64,000 nt of DNA from Nitrospirota bacterium (lineage in GTDB: Bacteria; Nitrospirota; JACRHL01): the NCBI GenBank assembly GCA_029858285.1, contig JAOUFN010000003.1, forward strand, positions 1-64,000, given 5' to 3'. Positions 36,382 through 45,295 of the stretch are shown here, piece by piece (position 1 is the first letter of the stretch; each line of letters starts with the position of its first letter). Under the pieces are notes generated by a model. It worked only from the letters and a program-made list of their open reading frames with translations. It did not search any database and was not told the origin of the DNA. A program made the translations under genes and the position numbers.

Positions 36382-37585
36382 GACCAGTGGCTGCGTGGTG
36401 GGAGGGAGAATGGTCGATGCTGGCCTGGTGGCGGATTTCTTGACGGATTTCCTGATGGATTTCCCTACGGGCTTCCGGAAAGACATCCCGGCAGACTTCA
36501 TGGTAGACACCAAGGGTCTCATCCACCATGTGGTCCACCGTGAAAGGGTGATGGGGGCTCACCCGGGGCGGAGATTTGTACCACCGCCGCAGCAGTCGGC
36601 ACAGGGCATCGGTGTCCCGCAGGGGAACCTTTCCGGAGGGCAGCAACACGTCGAGAATTTCGTGCACGCCGCCGTGGTCGTACCCGGCGGTGGGGATGCC
36701 CAGGGACAGGGCCTCCACCGTGGTGCGCCCAAATGCTTCCGGATCGGTGGAAAGAGACAGGACCACGCCGGACACGGCCAGAATTTCGCGCAAATCCCCC
36801 CGGTGGCCGGTCATGGTGATGTGGCCGGACATCCCCGCCCGGACAATCTCCCGCGCCACCTCGTCGGCGTAGTCCTGGCGGCGGGGGTGGGGGCCGCCCA
36901 CAATCAGGCCGTGAATGGGCAGCCCATCCCGCACCAGCGCGGCGACAACACGGATGAACTCCATCTGCCCCTTCCAGCGCGATAACCGTGCCGGGAGCGT
37001 GACCACAAATTTTTCCGCCAACTCTGGGTACTGCCCGCGCCAGCGCCGTTGCCATTCGGCGTCGGGCTTCCAGCCATAGGGATAACGCTCCCGATGCACC
37101 CCCCGGTGGATCACCCGCAGACGCGCCGGATCGGCCCCCAGTTTTTGCACGGCGTAGTCCCCCACCGTGGCGCTGACGGCAATCACCCGCTCTCCCCGGG
37201 TCATCACCCGGGAGTAAAAATTCGGTGTGTAAAAGCCATGCACGGTGGTGACCAGCGGCACCCCGGCGCGGCGGGCCGCCAACAGGGCAATCCACGCCGG
37301 TACCCGGGAACGGGCGTGGATCACGTCGGGCTGTTCCTGCTGGAGAACGGCCAGTACGCGGGGCACCATGGCCAAGGCGGTCGCCGGGTTTTTGCTGTGT
37401 ACCGGCAGGGTGATGTGGCGCGTGCCCTCCGCCTCCAGTTGTGGAACTTTTGTCCCCCCGGCAGAGATCACCAGGGAGTGGTGACCGCGCTGAACGTAGC
37501 CACGGGCGGAATCCAGCACCCCCTGCTCCACGCCGCCCACGTTCAATTCGGGGAGCATTTGCAGGATGGTCAACCGGTGGTTCAT
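36371..37585 (-). CDS. Glycosyltransferase family 4
   Basis: The 404-residue GT-B enzyme has the N-terminal MLPELNVGGVEQGVLDSARGYVQRGH, VIHARSRVPAWIALLAARRAGVPLVTTVHGFY and the C-terminal donor domain LPARLSRWKGQMEFIRVVAAL, GLIVGGPHPRRQDYADEVAREI, MTGHRGDLREILAVSGVVLSLSTDPEAFGRTTVEALSLGIPTAGY. It is similar to WaaG/RfaB-type LPS core transferases. The C-terminus ends in four EIxx units (REIHQEIRQEIRHQ), coded by a 12-bp tandem repeat. The ATG lies 25 bases after the previous gene; no ribosome binding site is obvious. Confidence 0.86.
   Translation of the reverse strand: MNHRLTILQMLPELNVGGVEQGVLDSARGYVQRGHHSLVISAGGTKVPQLEAEGTRHITLPVHSKNPATALAMVPRVLAVLQQEQPDVIHARSRVPAWIALLAARRAGVPLVTTVHGFYTPNFYSRVMTRGERVIAVSATVGDYAVQKLGADPARLRVIHRGVHRERYPYGWKPDAEWQRRWRGQYPELAEKFVVTLPARLSRWKGQMEFIRVVAALVRDGLPIHGLIVGGPHPRRQDYADEVAREIVRAGMSGHITMTGHRGDLREILAVSGVVLSLSTDPEAFGRTTVEALSLGIPTAGYDHGGVHEILDVLLPSGKVPLRDTDALCRLLRRWYKSPPRVSPHHPFTVDHMVDETLGVYHEVCRDVFPEARREIHQEIRQEIRHQASIDHSPSHHAATGHVY
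36433..36480 (-). repeat. 12-bp tandem repeat, four units, at a gene junction
   Basis: Four imperfect units of the type GAAATCCGTCAG code EIRQ-like repeats at the C-terminus of the GT4 gene. In the frame of the downstream WaaE-like gene the same bases read as VGKS/IRKS/VKKS. The unit length is a multiple of three, so both frames stay open. Confidence 0.7.
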
Positions 37586-37610
37586 GGAGGGCGGGACCGC
37601 AGGCAGGGGG

Positions 37611-38402
37611 TTAGCCCTTGTCCGGGGTGTGGGAGTTCGCTGCGCTGATATCCGGGGCTCCCGTGTCTGCGGCACCGGCATCTGGCGTGCCAGCAACCGG
37701 GTCGCCTCCGGACTGTTGCATGGCCTGACGCGTCCGGCGCGAGCGGGTCGCCGTGCGGGCGCCGCGAAACACCAGGTATCCCACCAGAACCAGCGCGCTA
37801 CCAACGCGAAAGGCGGTTTCGGGAATCCAGTGCAGGTACAGATAAAAGGCGGCGAGCATGGCCAGCGTGCCCAAGGCGCCGTTGTACTCCTTGTTGAACA
37901 GGCTCTGTTCCAGGGAGTAGACCGCGCTGCCGCCCTCCATGCCCACTCGGCCGCGCCACGGGATCAAGGCCGGGACGCGGCGGCAATACTCCCGGTAAGT
38001 CTCGCCGAACAGCTCGGTGAGCATGGCGGTTTCGGAACGAATGGTACGCACATAGATGACCGACGTGCCCACCACCGCCGGGATGATGTACCACGGATTG
38101 CCATTCAACAGCAGGAACGCCACCATGATCAGAAAACTACCGAAGTAGAGCGGGTTGCGCACCCAGGCATAGGGGCCGCCGGTGGCCAGTTCGCGGTTCT
38201 TGGAGATGATTCCCGCCGCCCAGAAACGCACCACCGCGCCGGCTACCGCCAGCAGGGCGGCCACGCCGAACACCACGGGCAGTGGTTTTACCGCCATCAC
38301 GAAGCCTATCCCCCCCACCAGTGCGCCGATACCGGTGCGGCTAACCAGACGGGTATCCTGCAACCAAAGGGGGAGGTTCATCCCCTGTCCAACCTTGTTC
38401 AC
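37611..38402 (-). CDS. Isoprenylcysteine carboxyl methyltransferase-like membrane methyltransferase
   Basis: The 263-residue membrane protein belongs to the ICMT/PEMT family of SAM-dependent methyltransferases. Hydrophobic segments near 25-42, 43-60 and 90-115 surround the motif ELATGGPYAWVRNPLYFGSFLIMVAF, and ETAMLTELFGETYREYCRRVPALIPW is the second family block. A C-terminal Ala/Asp/Gly/Thr-rich tail (GTPDAGAADTGAPD) has no known domain. Bacterial members may methylate lipids or unknown substrates. Start: GTG 38402 with GGAG is taken; ATG 38381 is possible. It lies between lpxK and GT4. Confidence 0.75.
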   Translation of the reverse strand: MNKVGQGMNLPLWLQDTRLVSRTGIGALVGGIGFVMAVKPLPVVFGVAALLAVAGAVVRFWAAGIISKNRELATGGPYAWVRNPLYFGSFLIMVAFLLLNGNPWYIIPAVVGTSVIYVRTIRSETAMLTELFGETYREYCRRVPALIPWRGRVGMEGGSAVYSLEQSLFNKEYNGALGTLAMLAAFYLYLHWIPETAFRVGSALVLVGYLVFRGARTATRSRRTRQAMQQSGGDPVAGTPDAGAADTGAPDISAANSHTPDKG

Positions 38403-38493
38403 GCGCTGCTCCCGACTCTCCTGAGACCTTCGGTGGCCTGGCTCACCGGCTTTCTGCCTGGCATGTTCGCCAACTCCATTGCCGCTTTTCTAC

Positions 38494-38528
38494 ATGTGCC
38501 GCGTCGGGCTCCCGCCGACGCGGCACAT
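38494..38528. other. Perfect 14-bp stem hairpin between lpxK and the ICMT-like gene
   Basis: ATGTGCCGCGTCGG and its exact complement flank a 7-base loop GCTCCCG. No T-tract follows on either strand, so it is not a standard terminator. In the lpxK transcript it would form a stable structure that could protect the upstream mRNA or lower downstream expression. The other bases of the 187-bp gap show nothing. Confidence 0.6.
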
Positions 38529-38589
38529 TGTAACGGCAAACACCGGCCGCCGGGTGAATGCCCGCCCAGAACGATGGCTCCCCGCCCCG

Positions 38590-39747
38590 TCACCCGCTGC
38601 CGGAACGGCGGCGATAACGTTCCCGCGCCGTCTCCATCAAAAAGGTGAGCCAGGCGTCGCCGTCGCGCGGGGCGCGCCCGCCGGGCGACACCGGGGGCTC
38701 CAACTGCAAGCCGATACGCACCGCCGCCAAGGGCAATGGCCCCGGCCACACCGGGGCGACCTTCACCCAGTCTTTTTCAGTGGTCAGTACCGCTTCCGCC
38801 CCGGCGCGTCCGGCCCGCCAGGCCAGATCGGCAAGCCGCGCCGATGTGTAGTTCGCATGGTCAGGCAGGGCAGTCATCCCCAGCAACCGCACCTCCGGCA
38901 TCTGCTCCAGCGTGGCGCGAAAACGTTCCGGCACGCCGATGCCGCAAAACGCCGTCACCGGCGTGCCCGGCGCCAGTTCCAAAGGGGTGCTATCGGCGGT
39001 GTGGATTCCCTCGACCACTGTGCGCGCCACCAGCAACGGCGCACCGGAAGTCTGTGCGGACAGGTCCTTGAGCAAAGGTGGGCCGCTGTCCGGAGCGTCT
39101 CCGGTCAGGCGCACCACCAGCAGGTCGGCGCGCTCCAGTGCGGTTGGCAGTTCGCGCAGGGGGCCACGGGGCAGGCGGTGGCCGTTGCCGAAAGGCACGC
39201 CGGCGTCCACCAGCACCACATCCGCATCCCGGCGCAGGGACAGGTGCTGAAAGCCGTCGTCCAGCAGCAGCACATCCACCACGCAGTGCTTCAGCAACAG
39301 GCGCCCGGCCTCTACCCGGCGCGCGCCCACCGCCACCGGCACGGCGGGAAGTCGCTGTGCCATCAGCACCGGCTCGTCCCCGGCCTGGGCGGGGGACGCC
39401 AGCACCCGTTCACCATCGGAGACCAGCAGGGCGTGACCACCTTTTTTTACATTGCTGCCGCCGTATCCCCGGGACAGGATACCGGGGTGATACCCCTTGG
39501 CGCGCAGTCTTTCCGCCAGGTGAATTACCAGGGGCGTTTTTCCGGTCCCTCCCACCACCAGATTGCCCACGGAGATCACCGGCACCGGCAGTTCTTCGGT
39601 GCGCATCCAGCCGCGGCTGTAGGCCCGCGCGCGCAGGTCCATCGTCGCGCCGTAGGCTGCTTCCAGCACCGACAGGGGCCACAACAGCAGTTCTGTGGCG
39701 CGCCTGGAGGGGCGGGACCATATCCAGTGCAACCAGGGGGGAATCAC
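38590..39747 (-). CDS. lpxK: Tetraacyldisaccharide 4'-kinase
   Basis: LpxK phosphorylates the 4' position of the lipid A disaccharide with ATP at the inner membrane. Evidence: the N-terminal membrane-associated segment and VPVISVGNLVVGGTGKTPLVIHLAERL (Walker A GGTGKTP), ILSRGYGG, VGARRVEAGRLLL, VLLLDDGFQHLSLRRDADVVLVD and TEKDWVK near the C-terminus. At 385 aa it is slightly long. The ATG overlaps the waaA stop as ATGA. Confidence 0.93.
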   Translation of the reverse strand: MIPPWLHWIWSRPSRRATELLLWPLSVLEAAYGATMDLRARAYSRGWMRTEELPVPVISVGNLVVGGTGKTPLVIHLAERLRAKGYHPGILSRGYGGSNVKKGGHALLVSDGERVLASPAQAGDEPVLMAQRLPAVPVAVGARRVEAGRLLLKHCVVDVLLLDDGFQHLSLRRDADVVLVDAGVPFGNGHRLPRGPLRELPTALERADLLVVRLTGDAPDSGPPLLKDLSAQTSGAPLLVARTVVEGIHTADSTPLELAPGTPVTAFCGIGVPERFRATLEQMPEVRLLGMTALPDHANYTSARLADLAWRAGRAGAEAVLTTEKDWVKVAPVWPGPLPLAAVRIGLQLEPPVSPGGRAPRDGDAWLTFLMETARERYRRRSGSG

Positions 39748-41060
39748 GACAACTTCAGAACCTCCGACACCGAATCCAGAATCCGCTCCACTGCCCCCCG
39801 GTGAGCCGCGTACACCGCTTTGCCCGCCTCTCCCATGCGCGCCCGCAGGGCGGGGTCGGCAAGCAGCTTTTCCAGACTGGCTTCCAGATCATTTTCCAGG
39901 CTGCCTTCCGGTTTTTTTGCCTCCGCCACCCGCATGGCGGCCCCCGCGCCCTCGAGTGCGCGGCACGGCTGGGCAAAATTGTGCACATGCGGCCCGTAGA
40001 TCACGGGAACCCCGCAGGCGGCGGCCTCCAGAGGATTATGCCCCCCCACAGGCACGAGACTGCCGCCGATCAGGGCCACCGTCGCCAGATGGTAGTGAAG
40101 CGCCAACTCCCCCACCGTGTCCAGCAGCATCACGGGCGGCAACGGCGCGTCCGGGTAGTCCCGTGCCAATGATTTGCGCCCGGCGACAATGCCAAGGCGC
40201 GCCAAGTCTGCCACCACTCCCGCAGCCCGGTGCGGATGGCGCAGCGCCAGCACCAGACGCAGATGGGGAAAACGGGTGGTTAACCGTTTCCAGACGCGGG
40301 CGATAGCAACCTCTTCCCCCTCGTGGGTACTGCCCGCCAGCAGCACCTGGGAAGTGATGTCGGACAGGCCCAATGCGGCGCGGCAGTCGGCCAGTTGCGC
40401 AGCGTCCGCCGGGGGTACCGGCTGGTCGTACTTGAGGTTGCCCGCCACTGTCACCCGTCCCGCCGGGGCGCCCAGCGCCCGCACCCGTTCGGCGTCGGCG
40501 TCGGTCTGCATCAAAAAACCACCGATGGCTTGGAACGCCTCGCGGAACAGGGCGGAAAATCGCCGATAGCGCGGAAAGGAGCGATCGGAAATGCGCCCGT
40601 TGACCAGTAACACCGGCACCCCGCGCCGCGCCAGAACCGACAGCAGGTTGGGCCACAATTCGGTTTCCATCAGCAGAAGCAAATCGGGGCGGATGCGCGA
40701 CACGGCACGGGCGGCAATCCACGGGTAGTCGTAGGGGGCGTAACTCACCCGGTCGCACACGCCGGACAGCCGGTCCACCGCCATGCTGCGCCCTGTGGGG
40801 GTGCCACAGGTGACCAGCAAATATGCGTGGGGAAAGGTGGCGCGCAGAGCGCGGGCGAGGGGGACAGTGGAAATCACCTCCCCCACCGACACGGCGTGCA
40901 GCCAGATCACCGGTTTTTTTCCCGTCGGGGAGGGGGCCATGCGGGCAATGCGCTCTCCCAGGTGGGGGCGGTACTCCGGGCGCGATAGCACGCGCACCAC
41001 CAACGCCACCACCAAGCCCGGCAGAGCCAGGCCAAGGGCCAGGTTGTAGAGGGCGCGCAT
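39744..41060 (-). CDS. waaA: 3-deoxy-D-manno-octulosonic acid (Kdo) transferase
   Basis: WaaA (KdtA) transfers Kdo from CMP-Kdo to the lipid A precursor; most enzymes add two residues. The 438-aa GT-B protein has an N-terminal membrane anchor and VIWLHAVSVGEVISTVPLARAL, LMETELWPNLLSVLARRGVPVLLVNGRISDRSFPRYRRF, VAGNLKYDQP, LLAGSTHEGEE and GGSLVPVGGHNPLEAAACGVPVIYGPH, all family signatures. It sits eight bases behind msbA and overlaps lpxK. Confidence 0.94.
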   Translation of the reverse strand: MRALYNLALGLALPGLVVALVVRVLSRPEYRPHLGERIARMAPSPTGKKPVIWLHAVSVGEVISTVPLARALRATFPHAYLLVTCGTPTGRSMAVDRLSGVCDRVSYAPYDYPWIAARAVSRIRPDLLLLMETELWPNLLSVLARRGVPVLLVNGRISDRSFPRYRRFSALFREAFQAIGGFLMQTDADAERVRALGAPAGRVTVAGNLKYDQPVPPADAAQLADCRAALGLSDITSQVLLAGSTHEGEEVAIARVWKRLTTRFPHLRLVLALRHPHRAAGVVADLARLGIVAGRKSLARDYPDAPLPPVMLLDTVGELALHYHLATVALIGGSLVPVGGHNPLEAAACGVPVIYGPHVHNFAQPCRALEGAGAAMRVAEAKKPEGSLENDLEASLEKLLADPALRARMGEAGKAVYAAHRGAVERILDSVSEVLKLS

Positions 41061-41068
41061 GGGCCCCC

Positions 41069-42838
41069 CTACCCCACGCCGCGGGCGGCCGGGGAGAATT
41101 GCAGGTCGTAAAGGCGGCGGTACAGGCCGTCCGCGGCCAGCAGTTCATCGTGGGTACCCCGCTCCACCACCCGCCCCTGATCCAGCACCAGAATTTGCGT
41201 GGCGTGACGCACCGTGGCCAGCCGGTGGGCCACCACAAAGGTGGTGCGGGAACGCATCAGTTCGGCCAGGGCCTCCTGCACATGCCGCTCGCTGTCGGAG
41301 TCAAGGGCCGAGGTGGCCTCATCCAGAATCAGGATAGGCGCGTCCTTGAGGATGGCGCGGGCAATGGCGATGCGCTGCCGCTGGCCGCCCGACAGCATGG
41401 CGCCCCGCTCGCCGACGCGGCTGTGATATCCGTCCGGAAGGGCAGTGATAAAGTCATGGGCATTGGCGCGCCGCGCAGCAGCTTCGATATCCGCCTCTGA
41501 CACTGTGTGGTCGCCTCCGCCGTAGGCGATGTTGGCCGCCACCGAGGTGTCGAACAGCAGGGCCTCTTGCCCGACGATGGCGATCTGCGACCTGAGGGAG
41601 GTCAGCGAGACATCCCGCGTGTCCACCCCGTCGATGCGGATGGCACCACCGGTAGGGTCCAGAAAGCGCGGAAGCAGGTTGACCAGTGTGGTTTTTCCGG
41701 CGCCGGACGGCCCCACCAGGGCAATCACCTCCCCGACCCCGGCACGGAGGCTCACCTCGTGCAGCCCGGCACCCTCGCCGTCGGGATAGACGTGACTGAC
41801 GGCGTCGAACACAATCCCCTCCCGCACCCCGGTCAACGCCGGTTTTTGCACGTCGGAAGGGGGCACTTCGCCAGGGCTGTCCATGAGTTCAAACACCCGT
41901 ACGGCGCCGCCCAGGGATTGCTGGATGCCCGCATAGGCGGCGGACAAGGCTCGCACCGGCCCATACAGCATCATGCAGGCGGTAATGAACGACATCAGGG
42001 CGCCCACGGTCAGGTCGCCCCGCACCACGCGGGCACCACCAAAGGCGATGATGCCGACAATGCCGATGGCGCCGATCAGTTCCATCATCGGCGACGCCAC
42101 ACTGACAATCCGGATCAGGCGGATCATGCTGCGTTCGTACACCATGTTGGCGGCGCCAAAACGCCGCTGCTCGGCGCCCTCGGCGTTGAACGCCTTGACC
42201 TCACGGATACCGGCGGTACCCTCGCCGAAGGCCCGGGTCAACTCCGCCGCAGCCTCCTGCCCCAAACGGCTGCGCTTGCGCAGGCGGCTGGCCACCACCG
42301 AAAGGGGGTACATGGCGAGGGGAAACACACCCAGTGCGATCAGGGCCAGAAGGGGGTCCTGGTAGATCACCACCCCGGCCAGCAACACGGCGGTGATGCT
42401 GTTCTGCACCAGATCCTTGACCACCCCCGAAACCACACGTTGCAACACGTTGACGTCGTTGAACATGCGGCTGATGAGCTCGGCGGAACCGGTGTGGGTG
42501 AAATGCCGCACCGGCAGGCGCAGGATGGCGCGGTTCAGGTCGTCGCGGATGTCCCGCAGCACGCGCTGGCCAATGGCCTGCATCAGCACCGTCTGCGCGT
42601 ATCCGGCGCTGGTCTTCATCAGCACTACTGCCAGCACCAGCCCGGGAATGACCGCTAGCATGTGCCGGTCCCCGGCGATCAGCGCCTGATCCAGCAGCGG
42701 ACGCACCAGGTAGGCCACGGCGGCGGTGCAGCCGGACACCACGCCCGCCAGCAGCATGGCCAGTAACACCCGCCCTACATGGGAGCGCAGGTAGGACAGC
42801 AGGCGCAGGTAATAGTGGCGGGGAGAAATCTCGTTCAC
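41069..42838 (-). CDS. msbA: Lipid A export ABC transporter (MsbA type)
   Basis: MsbA flips core-lipid A across the inner membrane. The 589-residue half-transporter has an N-terminal six-helix ABC membrane domain followed by the ATPase with Walker A VGPSGAGKTTLV, Q-loop IVGQEALLFD, signature LSGGQRQRIAIARA, Walker B ILILDEATSALD and H-loop VVAHRLATV. The start is GTG, overlapping the lpxB stop as GTGA with GGAGG upstream; the long ORF-track start is antisense-type shadow. The lpxB-msbA-waaA-lpxK order supports the lipid A role. Confidence 0.92.
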   Translation of the reverse strand: MNEISPRHYYLRLLSYLRSHVGRVLLAMLLAGVVSGCTAAVAYLVRPLLDQALIAGDRHMLAVIPGLVLAVVLMKTSAGYAQTVLMQAIGQRVLRDIRDDLNRAILRLPVRHFTHTGSAELISRMFNDVNVLQRVVSGVVKDLVQNSITAVLLAGVVIYQDPLLALIALGVFPLAMYPLSVVASRLRKRSRLGQEAAAELTRAFGEGTAGIREVKAFNAEGAEQRRFGAANMVYERSMIRLIRIVSVASPMMELIGAIGIVGIIAFGGARVVRGDLTVGALMSFITACMMLYGPVRALSAAYAGIQQSLGGAVRVFELMDSPGEVPPSDVQKPALTGVREGIVFDAVSHVYPDGEGAGLHEVSLRAGVGEVIALVGPSGAGKTTLVNLLPRFLDPTGGAIRIDGVDTRDVSLTSLRSQIAIVGQEALLFDTSVAANIAYGGGDHTVSEADIEAAARRANAHDFITALPDGYHSRVGERGAMLSGGQRQRIAIARAILKDAPILILDEATSALDSDSERHVQEALAELMRSRTTFVVAHRLATVRHATQILVLDQGRVVERGTHDELLAADGLYRRLYDLQFSPAARGVG

Positions 42839-44013
42839 GCCGCCTCCAGCCGCCTCAACACCAACCCGGCCACCCGTTCGGAGGCGCCCGATTCCCCCAT
42901 ACTGCGGGCCACGCCCGCAAGATTGGCGCGCGCCTCGGCCAGCGCCTCGGGCCGGGAAAGAAGCCCACACAGATAGTCGGCCACCCGGGAGGGGATAAAG
43001 TCGTTCTGTAACAGTTCCGGCATCACCTCCCGCTCCGCGACCAGATTGGGCAACCCGACGTAGGGCAATCGCACCAGCGGCCGGGCGATCATCCATGTGA
43101 GGCGACTCACCCGGTAAACGATGGCGCCGGGGGTTCCCGCCAGCGCCGCTTGCAAGGTGGCAGTTCCCGAGGCTATCGCCGCCACGTCAGCGGCGTTCAA
43201 CACCGCCACCGCCTGCCCCGCCACCACGGTCACCGGCGCCCCCGCCGCCGCCACACGCGCGCGCAACTCGGGGCTATCCACGGAAGCGGCCACGGGCAGC
43301 AAAAACTGGCTGTCCGGCAGACGACGCCGCACCTCCCGCGCCGTTTCCAGCAGGCCGGGGAGGATGTAGTGCACCTCTCCGGCCCGGCTGCCAGGCAACA
43401 ATGCCACCGTGGGCCGCCCGTCCTCAAGCCCGAAATCCGATGGCTTCCAACCCCCCGTCGGCGCCTGGGCCAGTTCTTCCGCCTGTTCGTCCACCAAGGG
43501 ATTTCCCACATAGGCGACAGGTACCCCGGCGGAGCGGAACAGGGGTTCTTCAAACGGTAAAATCACCAGCATCTGGTCCACCACCTGGCGAATGACCTTC
43601 ATGCGTCCGGCGCGCGAGGCCCATACCTTGGGGGCGATAAAACAGGTGACCGGCACCCCGGCGGCTTTGGCGTGAGCCGCCAGACGCAGGTGAAACGAGG
43701 CCGAATCAATCAGCACCGCCTGATCCACCTTGCCGCAGTTCCCCTGTAGCGCGCCGATGGCGCGGGAGAAGGCACGGCGGACGGTGCCCAGCCGCCCCAG
43801 CACGTCGGTAATGCCCATAACACCCAGTTCGCGGGCGTGGAACACGGCCTCCAGCCCTTCATCAATCATGCGGTCACCCCCGATGCCGATAAAGCGGCAG
43901 TCCGACCGCACTGCCCGGATTGCCCCCATTAGCCGTGCACCATGCAGATCCCCCGAGGCTTCGCAGGCAGACAGGAACAGGCAGGGGCTGTGGGCAGAGG
44001 CCGTCAGCGGCAC
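42835..44013 (-). CDS. lpxB: Lipid-A-disaccharide synthase
   Basis: LpxB joins UDP-diacylglucosamine and lipid X to the lipid A disaccharide. Signature blocks are CEASGDLHGARLMGAI, GIGGDRMIDEGLEAVFHARELGVMGITDVLGRL, IDSASFHLRLA, FIAPKVWASRAGRMKVIRQVVDQMLVILPFEEPLF, VALLPGSRAGEV and SGTATLQAALAGTPGAIVYR. The length (392 aa) is normal. The start is GTG, overlapping the lpxA stop by ten bases. It works at the membrane between LpxA/LpxD products and LpxK. Confidence 0.94.
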   Translation of the reverse strand: MPLTASAHSPCLFLSACEASGDLHGARLMGAIRAVRSDCRFIGIGGDRMIDEGLEAVFHARELGVMGITDVLGRLGTVRRAFSRAIGALQGNCGKVDQAVLIDSASFHLRLAAHAKAAGVPVTCFIAPKVWASRAGRMKVIRQVVDQMLVILPFEEPLFRSAGVPVAYVGNPLVDEQAEELAQAPTGGWKPSDFGLEDGRPTVALLPGSRAGEVHYILPGLLETAREVRRRLPDSQFLLPVAASVDSPELRARVAAAGAPVTVVAGQAVAVLNAADVAAIASGTATLQAALAGTPGAIVYRVSRLTWMIARPLVRLPYVGLPNLVAEREVMPELLQNDFIPSRVADYLCGLLSRPEALAEARANLAGVARSMGESGASERVAGLVLRRLEAA

Positions 44014-44789
44014 ACCCCCCGCTCACTGGCCTCAATGAAGGTGATCAGATGGCCGATGTGGGCATCGTCCGCCCAGCGTTCCCGCACCACCCGCACGGAT
44101 TCGGCAATGGGGCGATCGCCGGTGAATAACTCGCCATAGGCTTCCTTGATGTCGCGGATCTGTTCGCGGCTCCACCCTGCGCGCTTCAGGCCCACCAGAT
44201 TCAGGCCGCGCAGGGACACGCGATTGCCGATGGCCATGCAGAACGGCGGCACATCCTGATCCACGGCGGAGCAGCCGCCGATCATGGCCAGGGTACCGAT
44301 GCGGGTGAACTGATGCACCGCCGACACGCCACCCACCACAGCCCCATCCTCCACCACCACGTGCCCGGCCAATGTCACGGCATTGGCCAGGATGACCTGA
44401 TTGCCCACCATGCAGTCGTGGGCAATGTGGACATAGGCCATAAACAGGTTGCCGTTGCCAATGCGGGTGACGCCACCGCCGCCCTCGGTGCCGAGGTTCA
44501 CGGTCATGAACTCGCGGAAGGTATTGCCGTCACCAATTTCCAGACGGGTCGGCTCGCCCTTGTATTTCAGATCCTGCGGCACGCCGCCAATGGCGTTGTG
44601 CGAAAAAATGCGGTTGTCACGCCCCAGCGCGGTGTGGCCGGACAGCACTACATGGCTGTCGATGGTGCAACCGTCACCAACGCTGACCTCGGGGCCAATA
44701 ACGCTGTAAGGGCCTACCGTGACCCTGACGCCGATTTTGGCGGCAGGATCCACCAGGGCCGTGGGGTGAATGTTCACTTGTTGCGCCAT
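44004..44789 (-). CDS. lpxA: Acyl-ACP--UDP-N-acetylglucosamine O-acyltransferase
   Basis: LpxA adds the 3-O-acyl chain to UDP-GlcNAc, the first lipid A step. The 261-residue protein has left-handed beta-helix hexapeptide repeats (VNIHPTALVDPAAKIG onward) and the catalytic His in FMAYVHIAHDCMVGN; the C-terminal helical domain begins at GLNLVGLKRAGWS. ATG 44789 is used because it starts the family sequence; the longer ORF start adds 16 unrelated residues. It lies nine bases behind fabZ. Confidence 0.95.
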   Translation of the reverse strand: MAQQVNIHPTALVDPAAKIGVRVTVGPYSVIGPEVSVGDGCTIDSHVVLSGHTALGRDNRIFSHNAIGGVPQDLKYKGEPTRLEIGDGNTFREFMTVNLGTEGGGGVTRIGNGNLFMAYVHIAHDCMVGNQVILANAVTLAGHVVVEDGAVVGGVSAVHQFTRIGTLAMIGGCSAVDQDVPPFCMAIGNRVSLRGLNLVGLKRAGWSREQIRDIKEAYGELFTGDRPIAESVRVVRERWADDAHIGHLITFIEASERGVCR

Positions 44790-44797
44790 AATGTTCT

Positions 44798-45253
44798 TCA
44801 GCCGTCCGTCAGCATGGCGGCCAGCTCCGCCTCGCACACCAGTTTTTCGCCCACATAGGCCATACCCTGCAATTTCCAGTAGGGTGGGCGGGCTCGGATC
44901 AGCGTCAGTTCCATCCTGAGCGTATCGCCAGGGCCAACCGGTTGGCGGAATTTGGCTTTGTCGATACCCATGAAGTAGGTCAGCTTTTTTCCCAGACCTG
45001 GGTTCTGATCTTCCGCCGTGCGGTAGGCCAGGATGCCCCCAACCTGCGCCATGGCCTCGATCATCAGCACCCCGGGCATGATCGGGTGGCCGGGGAAGTG
45101 CCCGGCGAAGAACGGCTCGTTGATGGTCACGTTCTTGGTGGCCACGATGCGCTTGCCGAGTTCCATTTCGTCCACCCGATCCACCAGCAGGAACGGATAG
45201 CGATGCGGCAGAATCCGCATGATTTCATTGATGTCCAGTGCCGAATCCGCCAT
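44798..45253 (-). CDS. fabZ: 3-hydroxyacyl-ACP dehydratase
   Basis: FabZ dehydrates 3-hydroxyacyl-ACP in fatty acid elongation and competes with LpxA/LpxD for the same substrate. The 151-residue hot-dog fold shows [14 protein letters not shown], the catalytic [26 protein letters not shown] and [17 protein letters not shown]. Placement between lpxD and lpxA is conserved in many Gram-negative bacteria. Confidence 0.95.
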   Translation of the reverse strand: MADSALDINEIMRILPHRYPFLLVDRVDEMELGKRIVATKNVTINEPFFAGHFPGHPIMPGVLMIEAMAQVGGILAYRTAEDQNPGLGKKLTYFMGIDKAKFRQPVGPGDTLRMELTLIRARPPYWKLQGMAYVGEKLVCEAELAAMLTDG

Positions 45254-45295
45254 GGTCCTCCCTCTTTCTTCGCGCTCTCCGTGTCGCCGGGATCT

